Below, one piece after another: positions 31,496-43,029 of a stretch of DNA of 64,000 nucleotides. Position 1 is the stretch's first letter. Every line of letters starts with the position of its first letter. The stretch is from Bretschneidera sinensis (lineage: Eukaryota > Streptophyta > Magnoliopsida > Brassicales > Akaniaceae), in the NCBI GenBank assembly GCA_023935145.1, contig CM043703.1:24191727-24255726 (forward strand), written 5' to 3'. Both the position numbers and the translations under genes were made by a program. The notes beneath the pieces were generated by a model. It was not told the origin of the DNA and did no database searches. It saw nothing but the letters and a program-made list of their open reading frames with translations.

Positions 31496-32790
31496 AGTCT
31501 ATCTCCCAAATCTAGGGGTCCATCTGATATTACTCTGAGCTACAGAAGCAACAGATCCTGCTTACCTCTAACTCTGTATTAGAGTTTCCTGTGACAAGGA
31601 ACACCCCATCTGGGATGGTCTCCTACCCTGCACACTCATACTACTACTGCCTCTAGGTCCCTCAAATCTAGACCTCTTCAGCCAATCCCTCATATCTCTA
31701 AACTCCATCACATTCTTCTCAATCTGTAATGCTTTATCCACCATCATAGTATAATTCTCAATATCCATATAAGAGAGTTTAGTTCGAATTTCATAGTGTA
31801 ACTTGTCTAAAAATCTCTTACATTTCTTCTCATTCGTATTTACTAACTCAGGTAAAAACCTCGACAGGGCTATAAATCTACTATCATACTCAGCCAAAAA
31901 TAAAGTATTCTACCTTAAATGAATAAAATCTCTCTCCTACTGTGATCGAAAAGTATATGGAAAATACTTCGCAAAGAACACATCCTTAAACTTACGCCAA
32001 GTTAGAGGTTGATCTACCTGTGTACTCAATTTAGCCACTGATAAATTACCTTGTCTTAGATGAATAAAATCTATCTCTTATTGTGCCTAAAAGGTATCCA
32101 AAAAATTTTCTGCAAAGAACTCATCCTTAAACTTACTCCAAGTTAAAGGTTTTCTATCTGCGTGCTTACCCTGGGTAGAATATCCTCCCACCATTAAGAA
32201 GCCTCACCTTCTAGCTTAAATGAAGCAAAAACAACCTTCTACCTATTTGTCACTGGTAAGACTTCGAAATATTTCTCCACATGTTTAATCCACTGCTTAG
32301 CTTTAATAGGATTTATAGATCCTCTAAAAGACTAGGATTTAAACTTAATAAATCTCACAAAACAATCCCCTTGCATCTCATGTGCAAACACACCCTCTCT
32401 CATAAGCTTCTTGTCTCACTACATCAGGTTTTGTTCTACTTCTTTCTTCTAATCTCCTTTATAAATTATCAGCCATTTCCTCTACTGCATTAATTCTCTC
32501 TATAGTACAATCAAGAACTTCTCTCAACTCATCCCTCAAAATATTAGATTCTTTCCCACCTCTACTAATACCAGCTGCACTAGTAACCTGTTCCCTTGCA
32601 TAAACCACAGACTCGTCATCCTCCTCCGCTTCAACTCTTCTAAATATTGGGGGTCTACCACATCCACTCTGATTCAGAACTCTATCTCTAGCTCCAGCAC
32701 GTCCATGTGTTATCCTCAGACTTTGTATTAAAATGTAGTTTATTTAAATCTTCCCCTTCTTTAAGTTTTTATGCAGTCTACAGAATCATA
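31496..32790 (-). pseudogene. Tekay-like gag core
   Basis: Reading from 31897: MAEYDSRFIALSRFLPELVN, KRFLDKLHYEIRTKLSYM and ENYTMMVDKALQIEKN, the retrotransposon gag fold of chromoviruses. Upstream, RKPLTWSKFKDEFFAENF and QPLTWRKFKDVFFAKYF appear one after another. The segment 31914-32020 is thus tandemly duplicated at 32057-32160. Many stops. Confidence 0.8.
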
Positions 32791-32799
32791 AAACCTAAT

Positions 32800-32811
32800 G
32801 CTCTGATACCA
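32800..32811 (-). other. Tekay-like PBS (initiator tRNA-Met)
   Basis: Minus strand TGGTATCAGAGC lies four bases inside the 5' LTR. Confidence 0.9.
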
Positions 32812-32981
32812 AAATTGTAACGACCCATCCCGGGTTGGCCACCTGTGAGACGATGACGTCACATTTTGAAATCCCAGCATGATATATATATGCAACAATA
32901 TAAAAACATAAACTGAAATTAAAAATTACATCCAATCCTCAACTCTTTTCAAAGGAGATACATCATCATTCTCCTATCAGA

Positions 32982-32985
<4 letters not shown>

Positions 32986-33052
<67 letters not shown>
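32986..33052. repeat. (TA)n microsatellite, about 33 units
   Basis: Uninterrupted alternating TA for 67 bp inside the Tekay-like LTR. Confidence 0.98.
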
Positions 33053-33053
<1 letters not shown>

Positions 33054-33830
33054 CAAAATGCATGAAAATATTTTTATTAAAAATTTTCTTTCTTCTTTCT
33101 TACAAAGTCTACGGACTTGACCACGAGACTTACTTAAGGTAAATACTCTGATATAAGCTCTAAACTCTATCTGCCCTACTCACTGCTTGAAAATTTTCAA
33201 CAATAAGGAGTGAGCTTCACAAACTCGGTGAATTAAACTTACTAGAAGTACTCGATTATATACTTCCGGTCACATCTTATAATTCAATCGTTTCTAATTC
33301 ACCAATATTAATCATCTATTTCTTCACATATAATAATTCAATCTTTCAAATAATCCTCCAATATTCATTCATATATTATCTCATATAATTTAATAATAAC
33401 ATTGTATTATCACTACTCATATCATAATTTCAACCATTTATCAATCTCTTCTTAAATTAATCATTAAACATATCAATTTTTCTTCTTATATATTTAATCA
33501 TCTTAAAATTATCAATTCAACATCATTATTTACCTCGTTATGAGGTTCACAACATATAATCAATCAATCAAATAATTTTTTTATTATATTATACTTTCAT
33601 ATTTCTTTCTCATCATATCTGTCTTTTCGTGAGACTCATTTATCTATCAATAATTTCACAATCCAGACTGATACTTTAGCATCTCAATCAATAATAATAA
33701 AATAACCAAATAAATAAATGCATGTATATAAATCATCTTTCTTTCATTCTTTCTTTCTTTTTTATCACATCATCTCATTATTCCATATTATCATTTGGGA
33801 ATGTCTTCACACATGTCGACATGTTTTAGT

Positions 33831-33916
33831 CAGACTAGCTGCCTTCTTGGTCTTTCTAACCAGACTAGTTGCCTTTCTGGTCTTCTCAGCCAGACCAACT
33901 ACCTTCCTAGTCTTTT
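33831..33916. repeat. 30-bp minisatellite, three copies
   Basis: CAGACTAGCTGCCTTCTTGG, CAGACTAGTTGCCTTTCTGG and CAGACCAACTACCTTCCTAG begin units 30 bp apart. Confidence 0.85.
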
Positions 33917-35195
33917 TTTTTATTATTTTATGCATATGAGCAATAATATGCAAGCAAGCATACATTTAAGCATTCAATTCAACTATTTAGTTCTTTCTCA
34001 AAATTATTATTTTATCATATTTATTAAATTGTCTCCTCATATATCATATAAATTTTTCAATCATATTTTTAGAAATTTCATATAACTTCTCAGCATATTT
34101 TTCATTAATCCATCCATTTTAAAATATAAATTCTTATATAATTAATATTCAACATAATATTTAACCCTCAATCAATCAATTATCATATCTAACAGAAAAT
34201 ACATCATTAAATCATTATAATTCAACAATTTATTCAGATATCATAAATTCATATTTTTTATTGGTCTTGATTACTAAAAGTAAATCTAACTCACCACGTA
34301 GCACTTAAAGCTACCCGTTGATCACCTCCTTACATTTTCTGCTCCTTTCAGTAATTTCACTCGATTGTTGATCGTCAACATCTGACATGATATTTATATT
34401 AAAATTTCTAATTTATTCTTCAATTCTTTCGTAATTTATACCTTTAAATTTCTACATCAAATTCCGGGTATTTTCATGTATGCATAATTTCAAAAAATTA
34501 AAATTCACATTATTACCTTCTTCTTTTTTCATAAAGCCTCCCTCGAATCTCTTTAAAATTCTCCCATAAACTTCTTCAAAATTTCAATCTTTCAACTTTT
34601 CTTCCAGTTCCCAGGTGTTTAAAGAAAGAGAGCAATTTGAGAGAGAGAATAGAATTTTGTTAAAACTTAACAGAAGCTTAATTTTTAATTTTTATACCAA
34701 ACCATTTAACACCTGCCACCATTTGTTCTCTTAATTGTTTAGTTGTCTAACATGCATACTTTTCATGTTAGGTAACCAACACCTGGATGTCCAGGTGTTT
34801 GGCCTTTCCCCTTTTTCTTTTTCTTTTTGATAACAAGCGTCTAGATCTTTTTTTTTTCTTCTGAAATAATTATTTCATTCAATAGTAAATTATTCATGTA
34901 TATATTATTTTAATTCTATGTAATATCTATCAAATTACTTTTTTACTCTTACTTTAAGAACACACATATTACACAATGGCCTCGCATACTTCTTTCTAGA
35001 GTGAAAGAACGAAAAATGTGACAGCTGTGGAAGCGTTCCATCATCGTTAAAGTCTTGGGTAAGAAAGTGGGTTACATTTATTTATGCAACATATTGAATC
35101 AACAATGGCAAACTATAGGGAGTTTTCAAGTAATCGATCCGGGCTTGGACTATTATCGTGTCAAGTTTTCAAGGAAAGATGATTATATGGGTATA

Positions 35196-35616
35196 TTACA
35201 TTAACCTACCTTAGGTTAGTCCATGGTTACACTTACCTCACCTGATTTTTAGAATATACATTTACCTGTCTACCGTTAGTTTTCTGTTAGTTTTTCGTTA
35301 GTCAATTATTCAAAATCTAGTCAAATCTTATATCAACTCATCAAAACTTGTTGGAAACCAACTTTATACTTAATAATTTCAAAATTTAGTCAAATCTTTT
35401 ACCAAAGTAGCATCCAAACTTTGATTGGATTTTGAAATTATTGAGAGCAAATTTAGGTTTCCAAAAAGTTTTGATAAGTTGGTATAAGGCTTGACTATAT
35501 TTGAACAATTAACTAACAAAAAGCTAAAGGAAATCAAAAATAAGTAGGTAAATATGTATTCTAAAAATTAGATGAGGTAAGTGTAACTATGGACTACCGT
35601 ATGTAGTTTAATATAA
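35196..35616. mobile_element. foldback MITE-like element, about 420 bp
   Basis: The arms 35214-35270 and 35553-35597 are inverted copies (TAGTCCATGGTTACACTTAC against TAGTCCATAGTTACACTTAC). The similarity extends weakly to both ends. A central inverted pair also occurs (AAACTTGTTGGAAACC-type sequences). It interrupts ORF1 of LINE A after the codons for DYMGI. No transposase and no clear TSD. Confidence 0.75.
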
Positions 35617-35640
35617 GTTACCGTGATTATAATCATGTTT

Positions 35641-35822
35641 TATTTGGAGGAACATGATCCTCTCCATATAAGCATTGAAATGGAAATCAAGTTCATGGTG
35701 AGATTGAATGCCATATTGAAAAATTTGAATTTGAATATTCTGCATTTAATTATGGGCATTCAATCTCACTGTAAGCTTGACTCCATTTTAATTTTCAAAT
35801 GGAGAGGATCGTGATCCTTATT
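35641..35822. mobile_element. second foldback element, about 180 bp near-perfect hairpin
   Basis: The arms 35645-35668 and 35801-35820 share GATCCTCTCCAT. An inner pair GTGAGATTGAATGCC / GGCATTCAATCTCAC is at about 35699 and 35755. The whole element folds on itself around a TGAATATTC centre. ORF1 of LINE A resumes immediately after (TTTGAAGGGCC). It could be a MITE or a hairpin small-RNA source. Confidence 0.72.
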
Positions 35823-36498
35823 TGAAGGGCCTGGATGATTACGGATCACTACCTTACTGCACAAAAATGGTATCCTTACTTTGACCCAGAGAATGCCAAA
35901 ATCACTTTAATCTCTACTTGGATTCATTTCCCATGCTTCCCAATAGAATATTATGATCATGACGTATTGATGAAAATGGGGAACCTTGTGGGGAAGACGC
36001 TAAAGGTTGATCTTAATATAGAAGCAATGAACAAAGGAAGACTTTCCAGGTTATATGTGGAACTTGATCTCCAAAAGTCTATCTTGCCCAAAATACTTGT
36101 GGGTAGTCATCCTCAAAGGATAGAATATGAGGGCCTCCCTACTATATGTTTCTCATGTGGTCAATGTGGTCATCTCAAGGAAGACTGTATTCCTCATAAA
36201 TTGAATGTGGGGGAGATTATTTTTGAGGAATTTGTGATGGCGGCTATGGTTGCAAATTATTTCTTTCCTATGGTTATAGATGGACCAAATACCGGGTTTG
36301 GGCCCTTGGATGATTGTCCAAAAGAAAAACCGTAACCTACCCAAGCAGAAAACCAAAGATAATCATTTGGATCCCCTTTCGATACAAAATAACTACAATC
36401 CACCTAATTTGACCCGACGTCCCAACCCTTTTCAAGGATCCAAGTTCAATGCGTTAGAATCATGGGGGCCTGAGCAGATGGATTCAGTGTCAAAATGA

Positions 36499-37273
36499 GC
36501 GAGATTCCCGGTGAATGTTCCTGATTTGGAGTGGTTGATAGACCTGGAACTATGTGCGCGACCCCTCTTTGCCCAAGATTTTTATAGTAGGCGAACCATC
36601 ACGAACAAGAACCTCCACCATCAGGTCCACCGCTGCTAAAGCAATTTCTGAGGACAATCGAACTGGTTTGCCCGCACGGACGTAATTTATGTTACTCCAT
36701 ATAAGCCAGGTAGTAACAAACTAGAGAGCAACCTTATCCTCCTCCAATAATTCCAGCATTGAAAATAACCACTCACGAACACCCAACTGAATACATTCCT
36801 CCAAATGAGACCGATCAGCCATTATAGCTTCCCACACAGATCGAACCTTTGAACAACTAAACAAAGCATGACTTACATTTTCCACTTCTGAATTACAGAT
36901 ATCACATATCACAGAGATGTTCATACCTCGCTTAATCAACTCGGTTTTGCAAGAAAGGACAGCATGTCATAATTTACATGCAAAAAAAACGAATTTAATA
37001 GGGGATACGAAACGTCCATATAACCTTCTAGACCTTGTCATCCCCTGGGCCTGGACCACAGCCCCTCATTGATGAAGCTGCAATTGAATCTGTTTTCCTT
37101 CCTTCAGTTGCCATAGCCACCTGATAATCACTACGGACTGTGTAGTGACCATTCGAAGTGTAGTGCCATAAATATTTGTCTTGAATGTGCTGCAAACTAA
37201 GAGGAATTTCTGATATTATATCCACTTCGTGAGGGAGAAAACGATCCACTAAATATACTATGGCAATATCCAA
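36499..37273 (-). pseudogene. LINE B ORF2 C-terminal region (zinc-binding RT tail and hinge)
   Basis: From 37273: IVYLVDRFLPHEVDIISEIPLS and KYLWHYTSNGHYTVRS, the conserved block after RT in plant L1. Then from 36939: CDICNSEVENVSHALFSCS, the zf-RVT Cys/His motif (C-X2-C..H..C), and VRSVWEAI. The RNase H-like tail is only suggested (AAVDLMVEVLV). Several stops. Confidence 0.8.
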
Positions 37274-38900
37274 GTGGGAGGTAAATTTGGTATTAAAAAA
37301 AATTAAAATTATTTTTGCAATTTCAAATATTAAAATATATGCGGAATTAAATCAAATCAATCTTTCTAAATTACTAACACAAAGATGAGAAAGTTTATTG
37401 CTTAATATAGAAAAGATAATTGAATTATAAAATAATTAAGTAATCAATCTCATTTACTTGAATAATAAATAATTATAAGTAAGTAATTGTGCAAGTAATC
37501 AAGGAGATAAAGTTAGAGAGATGCAAACTCGATTTATAGTGATTCGGCAATATTGAAATCTTTCCAACCCTATGTCCACTCTCTTCAAGGATCCTCCTTG
37601 AAGCCTTTCACTAAAACAAGCAACTTCATAGGTATTGCTAAAACTGAATACAAACAAGCAACTTCAAAGGTGTTGCTTCAACCTTTTTCACAAGAATCCT
37701 AAGTTGGTTATCCAAGTGTATATACCCAACACTCACTAGCTTACAAACTCTCACAAGAGTTAAACCAACTCTTTTAATAAAATGATGAAAGGAAAGTTTA
37801 AAACAAACAAACAAGCGAGAGATTTCTCAATGAAGATTACAGCTCAATATTTTCTCTCTCAAAAGCTTATAACTTGACAATGGAGTTTTTGTCTCAAGAA
37901 GAAGAGAAAAAAGATTTTGCTTTAATCTTTTGTTGTAGAATGCTTCTCTTGTCTTCCAAATGACCTTTGAGGCTATATTTATAGTGTCTTGAAGTCTTCT
38001 AGCAGTAGGAGACAAAATAGAACCGTTAGAGACAAGTTTATAGCCTTTTAAATTAAAAAAATATAGCTGTTGTAACTTGCCTAGTCGACTGTCCACTTAT
38101 GATAGTCAGTTGTCCTTTATAACTTATGCAAAATTTGATTTTTTGAGCACCCAGTTGATTGACACTATTCACCTAGTCGATTGGGTCAGTTTTTGTACAC
38201 TACTACAGTGTTTTCGTGAAGAACAGTATTTTCAGCATCAATTTTCTTCATTTCTTCATTCTTTTTGAATTTTTGAGTTCCAAAAAATCTCCCAATTGAA
38301 TCAAACTTTCTTGCACATTAAACACACGAGTTAAACACTTAAAAAGTGTTTTGTTATCATCAAAATTAATCTAATCAATTTCTTGATTGAGCTATTTTTT
38401 ATGATTACAAAACATATTACAAATTTAAGCATAATGTGTGTGCAAGATAATAAAGAATGATATATTACAAATGCTCAAATAATTTTCTATGTCAACATAA
38501 ATCCTTGTTAAGTTCAATTAAAACATGTTAAGTATTGAGCCCAAAAAATTTAATATTTGCATTTAATAAAATCATGTAGAGATTTTATGTTTTCAATTAA
38601 TTAAGGCTATATAATAAAATACAATGCAAATTTAATTAGCTCCTAAAAATTGAAATGCTTACAAAGTGTATCTTAGGATTCAAACCTATAATTTAGCTCT
38701 TTTGTCTTTGAAGTTGCATTTAAATTATTCTCCTTGAATTTGATCTTTTGGAGAGCTTATTGACTTTTGAGATCGTCAACTTTGATTCACCAATTTCTAC
38801 AATCTTGATCTCCTTTTATGTATAAGCATTATTAACAATCTGTATCACTTAAGTAGTATTTATTAGTACTTAATTAAGATTTTTGTCACTATCAAAATCA
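37274..38900 (-). mobile_element. SIRE-like solo LTR in LINE B
   Basis: Minus start TGATTTTGATAGTGAC, about 1627 bp. It shares with the SIRE LTRs 'gcaaactcgatttatagtgattcggcaa' and 'tccactctcttcaagga' (about 37526-37600). It has a weak CCAGTCGACTGG cluster (about 38081-38182) lying about 95 bp upstream of a minus TATA box (TATAAATA, 37976-37983). Flanks TTCAA (38901-38905) and TCCAA (37269-37273) are a probable decayed TSD. Short frames inside are chance. Confidence 0.75.
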
Positions 38901-39783
38901 TTCAAGATCAATAAACACTTGATCAACAGCACCGGTGGATTGATAAGAGTTGTAATTGTTTCTTCATAATAAAAAAATAAATTAGGCAAAACCACTTTCA
39001 AAGAACTTGGGATCTGAATCCAAGGGTCATTCCAAATTTTAATGTTTTCGCTATTTCCCACATAATACCGTTAAGCTACACCAACCTACTTTCCCAGATA
39101 CTTCTCCAGTTATAAGAAGGGGAAGATCCAAAAGCAGCTTGAAGAAAGTTACAGTTAGGAAAATATTTAGCTTTTAGGACATTATAACATAAGGAATCTG
39201 TAATATTAATCAACCCCCATCCCTATTTTGCAAGAAGGACGAGGTTGAAAGAGTGAAGATTGCGAAATCCTATGCCACCCCCTGACTTGGGTCTACATGT
39301 GTTTTCCCAACTAACCGAATGAATTTTCCTTTCATTAGACTGTTACCCCCACCAAAACCTGCTCATCATGGCCCACAGATCATCACAAAAAAAAAAAATT
39401 TGACAGCTTGAAACAACTCATAGTATACGTAGGAACGACTTAAGCCACAACTTTAATTAGGATTTGCTTCATCGCTTAAGATAATAACTTATCTTTCCAC
39501 CCTTCGATCTTGCTCTAAACTTGGTCCTTCAAAGGCTTGAAAACTAAATTTTTTGATCGGTCCACCATTGTCGATAATACCAAATACTTTTTATGGCAAT
39601 GCACCCACTGTATCTGTAGAGTATCTAGCAATAGTCTAAGCAGTCTCAATCCTGCAATTAGTACTAAAACAAACACCTGACTTATCAAAGTTTACCATTT
39701 GACCGGAACTAGCCTCATAAATTGCCAAAATATTAGAGATTTCATGAAATTCTTCAAGCTTTCCTCGGTAAAACAAGAGACTA
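38901..39783 (-). pseudogene. LINE B RT C-terminal half
   Basis: From the solo LTR downward: LLFYRGKLEEFHEISNILAI then SSGQMVNFDKSGVCFS, the classical L1 RT block after the catalytic motif. Then comes degraded sequence with CKIGMGV, and finally MGNSENIKIWNDPWIQIPSS (39061 onward), the GNGxxIxxWxDPWI signature that precedes zf-RVT. Numerous stops. The SIRE-like solo LTR begins right after. Confidence 0.8.
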
Positions 39784-40310
39784 TGATGCAGGACAGGTGG
39801 ACGGAGCAGAATAGATGGCCCTAGACTACCAAGAACGGTTGGATCGCTCCAAATCTAAGGGTGCAGTTTACATTGTTTTGAGTGCCACAGGCTCAGATCA
39901 GGCCCCGGAGACCCTAGTCTGATCCGAAACGGGCCCCCGATCAATACTAGGGTGTTTTTTCGTCAAAAAAACGACGTTTAGGCCTTCAATTTTGCAGTTT
40001 TCAGTTTTTAAGAAACTTTTCATTTGCAATTTCTTTTTGTATTCAAGTCAGAATTGACTACCGTTAATTCTGCCTTAATCCTAACGCTTAATTTTAGTAT
40101 TTTCCATAGTTTTCCCCAAGTTTATGTTTTCGGAGATTTTTGCCTTTTTTAGCTTTGACCTTATAAATAAGGAGGCCACGTATGGAAAAAGGGGATTATT
40201 GTTATTGAATGAAATTGGTGTTTCCTTTCTCTTCGTGAGAGTTTATCATATTGAGGATTGAAGACACAGTTCTTCTTCCTAGTTATTTCTTCCACTATCG
40301 TTTTACGTCA
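39784..40310 (+). mobile_element. 527-bp solo LTR inside LINE B RT
   Basis: TGATGCAGGACAGG..TTTTACGTCA is flanked by GACTA at 39779-39783 and 40311-40315. The TATA box TATAAATA at 40162-40169 sets the plus orientation. Removing it restores the LINE reading FFVDDSLLFY across the gap. No internal region, so it is a solo LTR. Family not recognised. Confidence 0.88.
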
Positions 40311-40954
40311 GACTATCATCTACAAAAAAATGTTGGATATCGTTGGTCCATGGCGACTAGCTTTAACCCCATGGATGAAACCAACTTGTTCTTTCTGTTG
40401 TAGTAAAGAAGACAAACCTTCAACACATAATAGAAATAGATAGAGAGATAAAGGATCATCTTGCCTAATCCCTCTAGATGGGGTGATATTCCCTTTCGTC
40501 TCACCATTAATCCACACCGAATAGGAAACCAAGGTCACACACCCATGATAAGGTGAATCCAGCTGGCGTGAAAACCCTTTTTTTTTTCCATTCCTCATTC
40601 AAGAAAAATCAATTCAACTCTATCGTATGCCTTACTCATATCCAACTTTAGAGCCATCAACCTCTCTTGCCCCCCACGTTTATTTTTCATAGCGTGCAAA
40701 AGTTTATAAGCAACGATAAAATTATCAATGATTAACTGACCCGGCACAAACGCATTCTGATTGTGGGATATTATAGAGGGGAGTACAATTTTCAATATAT
40801 TAGCTAGCACTTTTGCAATAATTTTATATATGACATTATAAAGGTTGACAGGCCAAAACTGTGAAATTAATTCCAGATTTTTAATTTTTTGAATTAAGAC
40901 AATATTAGTGGAATTCACAATTGGATCCATCATCCACCCATTTAAATAATCCAA
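40311..40954 (-). pseudogene. LINE B RT N-terminal half with catalytic motif
   Basis: Reading from 40954: VNSTNIVLIQKIKN, FWPVNLYNVIYKIIAKVLAN, HNQNAFVPGQLIIDNFIVAY and MALKLDMSKAYDRVE (palm Asp). A frameshift follows, then SYSVWINGETKGNITPSRGI and RQDDPLSLYLFLLCVEGLS. A second shift leads to FFVDDSL (catalytic FADD with A to V), where the solo LTR splits the motif. Target-primed RT, inactive. Confidence 0.88.
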
Positions 40955-42098
40955 AACTTTTCAGTAACAGCTACCCCAACAATCTCCCAATATTTTTTTT
41001 TTTGTAAAAATATCTTCTCAAACCTCTGTTGCAATGAACATGGCAAACAAGAAATTATTCATGGGCTCAGAAACTCTTTCAGACATTGAATTCAAAGCCG
41101 CATCTAACCGAAATGGGTTGGAGGAAGAAAAAAGTCCCTGAAAACAACTGCAAATCATTCTTTCCAACTCAACATCATCATCTTACCATACCCCTAAATC
41201 ATCGCATAACTGATCAATAGAATTTTTTCGCAATCGAGTCGATGCATTTTTATGCAAAAATGAAGTATTTCTGTCTCCCTCCTTTAGCCACTAAATTCGT
41301 GTGCGTTGCTTCCACACTATCTCATCTACGGTTAAGAAAGCATTAATCTAACCCATAATATCTCGATCCACCTGTAGAGATGCCTCAAATATAGGCCTAT
41401 GTTTGACAACATTCAGCCAATCCCTAAGCTCTTTAAGTTCCTTTCGGGACTGCCCAAAAATTCGATCGTGCCAAGCTAACAGTTTAATCCATGTCTTCTC
41501 TATCTGTGCACAAACATTATCACTACCAAAATTTTCATTCTAGGACTCTGTAATGATCTTCTTATTGTCATCATGCTTTGTCCAAATTTTCTCAAACCTG
41601 AACAACCGAGCCCTCCTCCCTCGCCGCCTTTTACTAGGCCGATTAACATCTAACACCACAAGATCATGATTAGAATAATTGGCTAAGGTATGGGATACAG
41701 AAAAAAATTGGTTTTATCAAACACTAGTCAAAGGTTTCCATGAAACAATCAAGACACTCATAGAAATGCAAAACAGGGTCTCGATTATTTGTTCTTATAA
41801 ACCAAGGTCCGTCATACCCTAAATCTGTGAATCCACACTGTTCCACTACCTGTTTGAAATCTCGAATATGAGAGTTATGTCGTTTAGACGTTCTTTTTTT
41901 TTTCACTAGATACCAAAATCTCGTTAAATTCCCCACCATACACCCAAGGTAAACCGTTTCGGGATCACAGATGACATAGCAACTCCAAAAATTCCTTTCT
42001 ACAAGAACTAACCAATTAACTATAGAACCTTGTAAACTGCTAGTTCCCAAATATATCTGTAATAGTGGCATCAACTTGGTAATCTGAATACGAATAAA
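40955..42098 (-). pseudogene. LINE B endonuclease C-terminal part and EN-RT connector
   Basis: From 42185: GGEFNEI-type sequence (GNLTRFW frame), SHIRDFKQVVEQCGFTDLGY, DGPWFIRTNNRDPVLHFYEC and LDCFMETFD. These are late blocks of the L1 endonuclease (the usual ERLDR appears as ECLDC). Downstream, IEKTWIKLLAWHDRIFGQSR and EGDRNTSFLHKNASTRLRKN are connector blocks before RT. The part beyond 42099 belongs to the copia LTR. Confidence 0.75.
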
Positions 42099-42103
42099 GC
42101 ATC

Positions 42104-43028
42104 TGTTGGTATTTTTATAAGGATTAAACAGGTTGAAGAATTCAGCATCAGGTCCTGGTGTGCGCCGCGGCCTCCAGCATGCCAAGGAGTTCAGCCCTCA
42201 AGTATGCCCTGCTGCACAGCCTCCCCAAGCCGTGACACCTAACAAGGATGAAGACATGGTGGTGTTCTGGCCCTGTGTGCGCTGCGGCCAGCCTTGTTTT
42301 GGGCCGCGGCGCCAGGCACACCTGGAGCATGGTTTTCAGCATGGTGAAAAGTGCGTAGGACTTGGTTAAAATGCATAGGATTACTTAGACTCTTAGAAAG
42401 CCATGGGTCCTTGGTTATTGAAATCTAAGGGTTGAGATTGATCTCAAAGAATGGTTGAAGGAGTTGGTACCCTATATAAAGGGTCATCTAGGATCAATCA
42501 ACAACACATGTGAATGACATGGAATGTGATGTGATGTGAGTATCCAGGAGATGTGATGTGAGAGACATGATGTGGATGTTTGTGAAATAGAACACATGGT
42601 ATGTGAGAGTGTAAAGACACAAAACACACAGGAAAGACTCATTCAAGAGAGGTTGGTTGTTTAGAGAGAGAATAGTATAGATTGGGGATTCAAGGGCTTT
42701 GTAATTGGAATTTTCTTGGGGAAAATTTCAGGGAAACACTAGTCCTTATCACTTTTTTTTTCTTTTCTTTTCTTTTGTTCTTCAAGAACATGAGGATTCT
42801 TGAAGAGGTGTTGCTGTAATTATAAGAACTCCATTGATTTAGTGCAGAGAGCTCGGAGGAGCTCATGGGGATGTAGGCACATTGTCAAACCTCGATAATA
42901 ATTGCTTATGTTCTTTCATTGATTGGTTTGATTCCTGTTTTGTTTTAGTTTTATTACAAGTCATTCTAGGCTTGGGTGTTTTGGAAAGATCACAACTTGG
43001 GATTCCGCAAGAAGGTGATTTTCCAATA
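42104..43028 (+). mobile_element. Tork-like 5' LTR
   Basis: It starts TGTTGGTATT. A GC-rich repeat zone with GTGCGCCGCGGCC-type motifs (42158-42330) precedes the TATA box TATATAAA (42474-42481). It ends TTTTCCAATA where the 3' LTR ends TTTTCCAACA. Apparent frames in this LTR (for example 42133-42369) recur only because both LTRs share them. Confidence 0.92.
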
Positions 43029-43029
43029 G

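Larger units (their letters stand above)
30631..35023 (-). mobile_element. Tekay/Del-like Ty3/gypsy element, 5' half
   Basis: The 5' LTR is 32816-35023, followed in minus sense by a tRNA-iMet PBS (32800-32811), gag and protease. It is interrupted by SIRE B at 30625-30630, and the rest of pol would lie left of the window. The LTR start (minus TGTCACATTTTTCG) and end (GGGATGGGTCGTTACA) and the length of about 2.2 kb fit Tekay-type chromoviruses. It is inserted in a LINE ORF1; GCTGT at 35024-35028 is the likely TSD. Confidence 0.85.
32816..35023 (-). mobile_element. Tekay-like 5' LTR
   Basis: Plus strand TGTAACGACCC..AAAAATGTGACA, 2208 bp. It has a (TA)n tract (32986-33052), a three-copy 30-bp repeat (33831-33916) and a TATA-like GGTATAAAAATT (minus, about 34690-34703). 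The interior is AT-rich and non-coding; small frames such as 33718-34085 are chance. Confidence 0.88.
35024..36498 (+). pseudogene. LINE A: L1-type ORF1 (DUF4283-like plus CCHC), 5' and 3' truncated, with two MITE insertions
   Basis: The first part (35029-35195) reads RSIIVKVLGKKVGYIYL and YYRVKFSRKDDYMGI. Two foldback insertions follow. From 35823 it reads EGPGMITDHYLT, WYPYFDP, WIHFPCFPIEYY, MGNLVGKTLKVDLN, RLYVELDL and a CCHC knuckle CFSCGQCGHLKEDC. This is the nucleic-acid-binding ORF1 of plant L1 elements. A Lys/Asn/Pro-rich tail ends at a stop near 36498. Its 5' part is beyond the Tekay-like insertion. No ORF2 follows. Confidence 0.85.

Noticed and set aside
33718..34085. Two overlapping hydrophobic frames
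   Set aside because: They fall in the AT-rich Tekay-like LTR and its 30-bp minisatellite; no recognisable domain.
35029..36335. Host CCHC zinc-finger gene
   Set aside because: The domain order (DUF4283-like then CCHC) and truncation pattern are those of plant LINE ORF1.
42133..42369. Open frame with apparent homologue at 60099-60422
   Set aside because: Both lie in the two LTRs of the same Tork-like element, so the similarity is LTR identity and not protein conservation.
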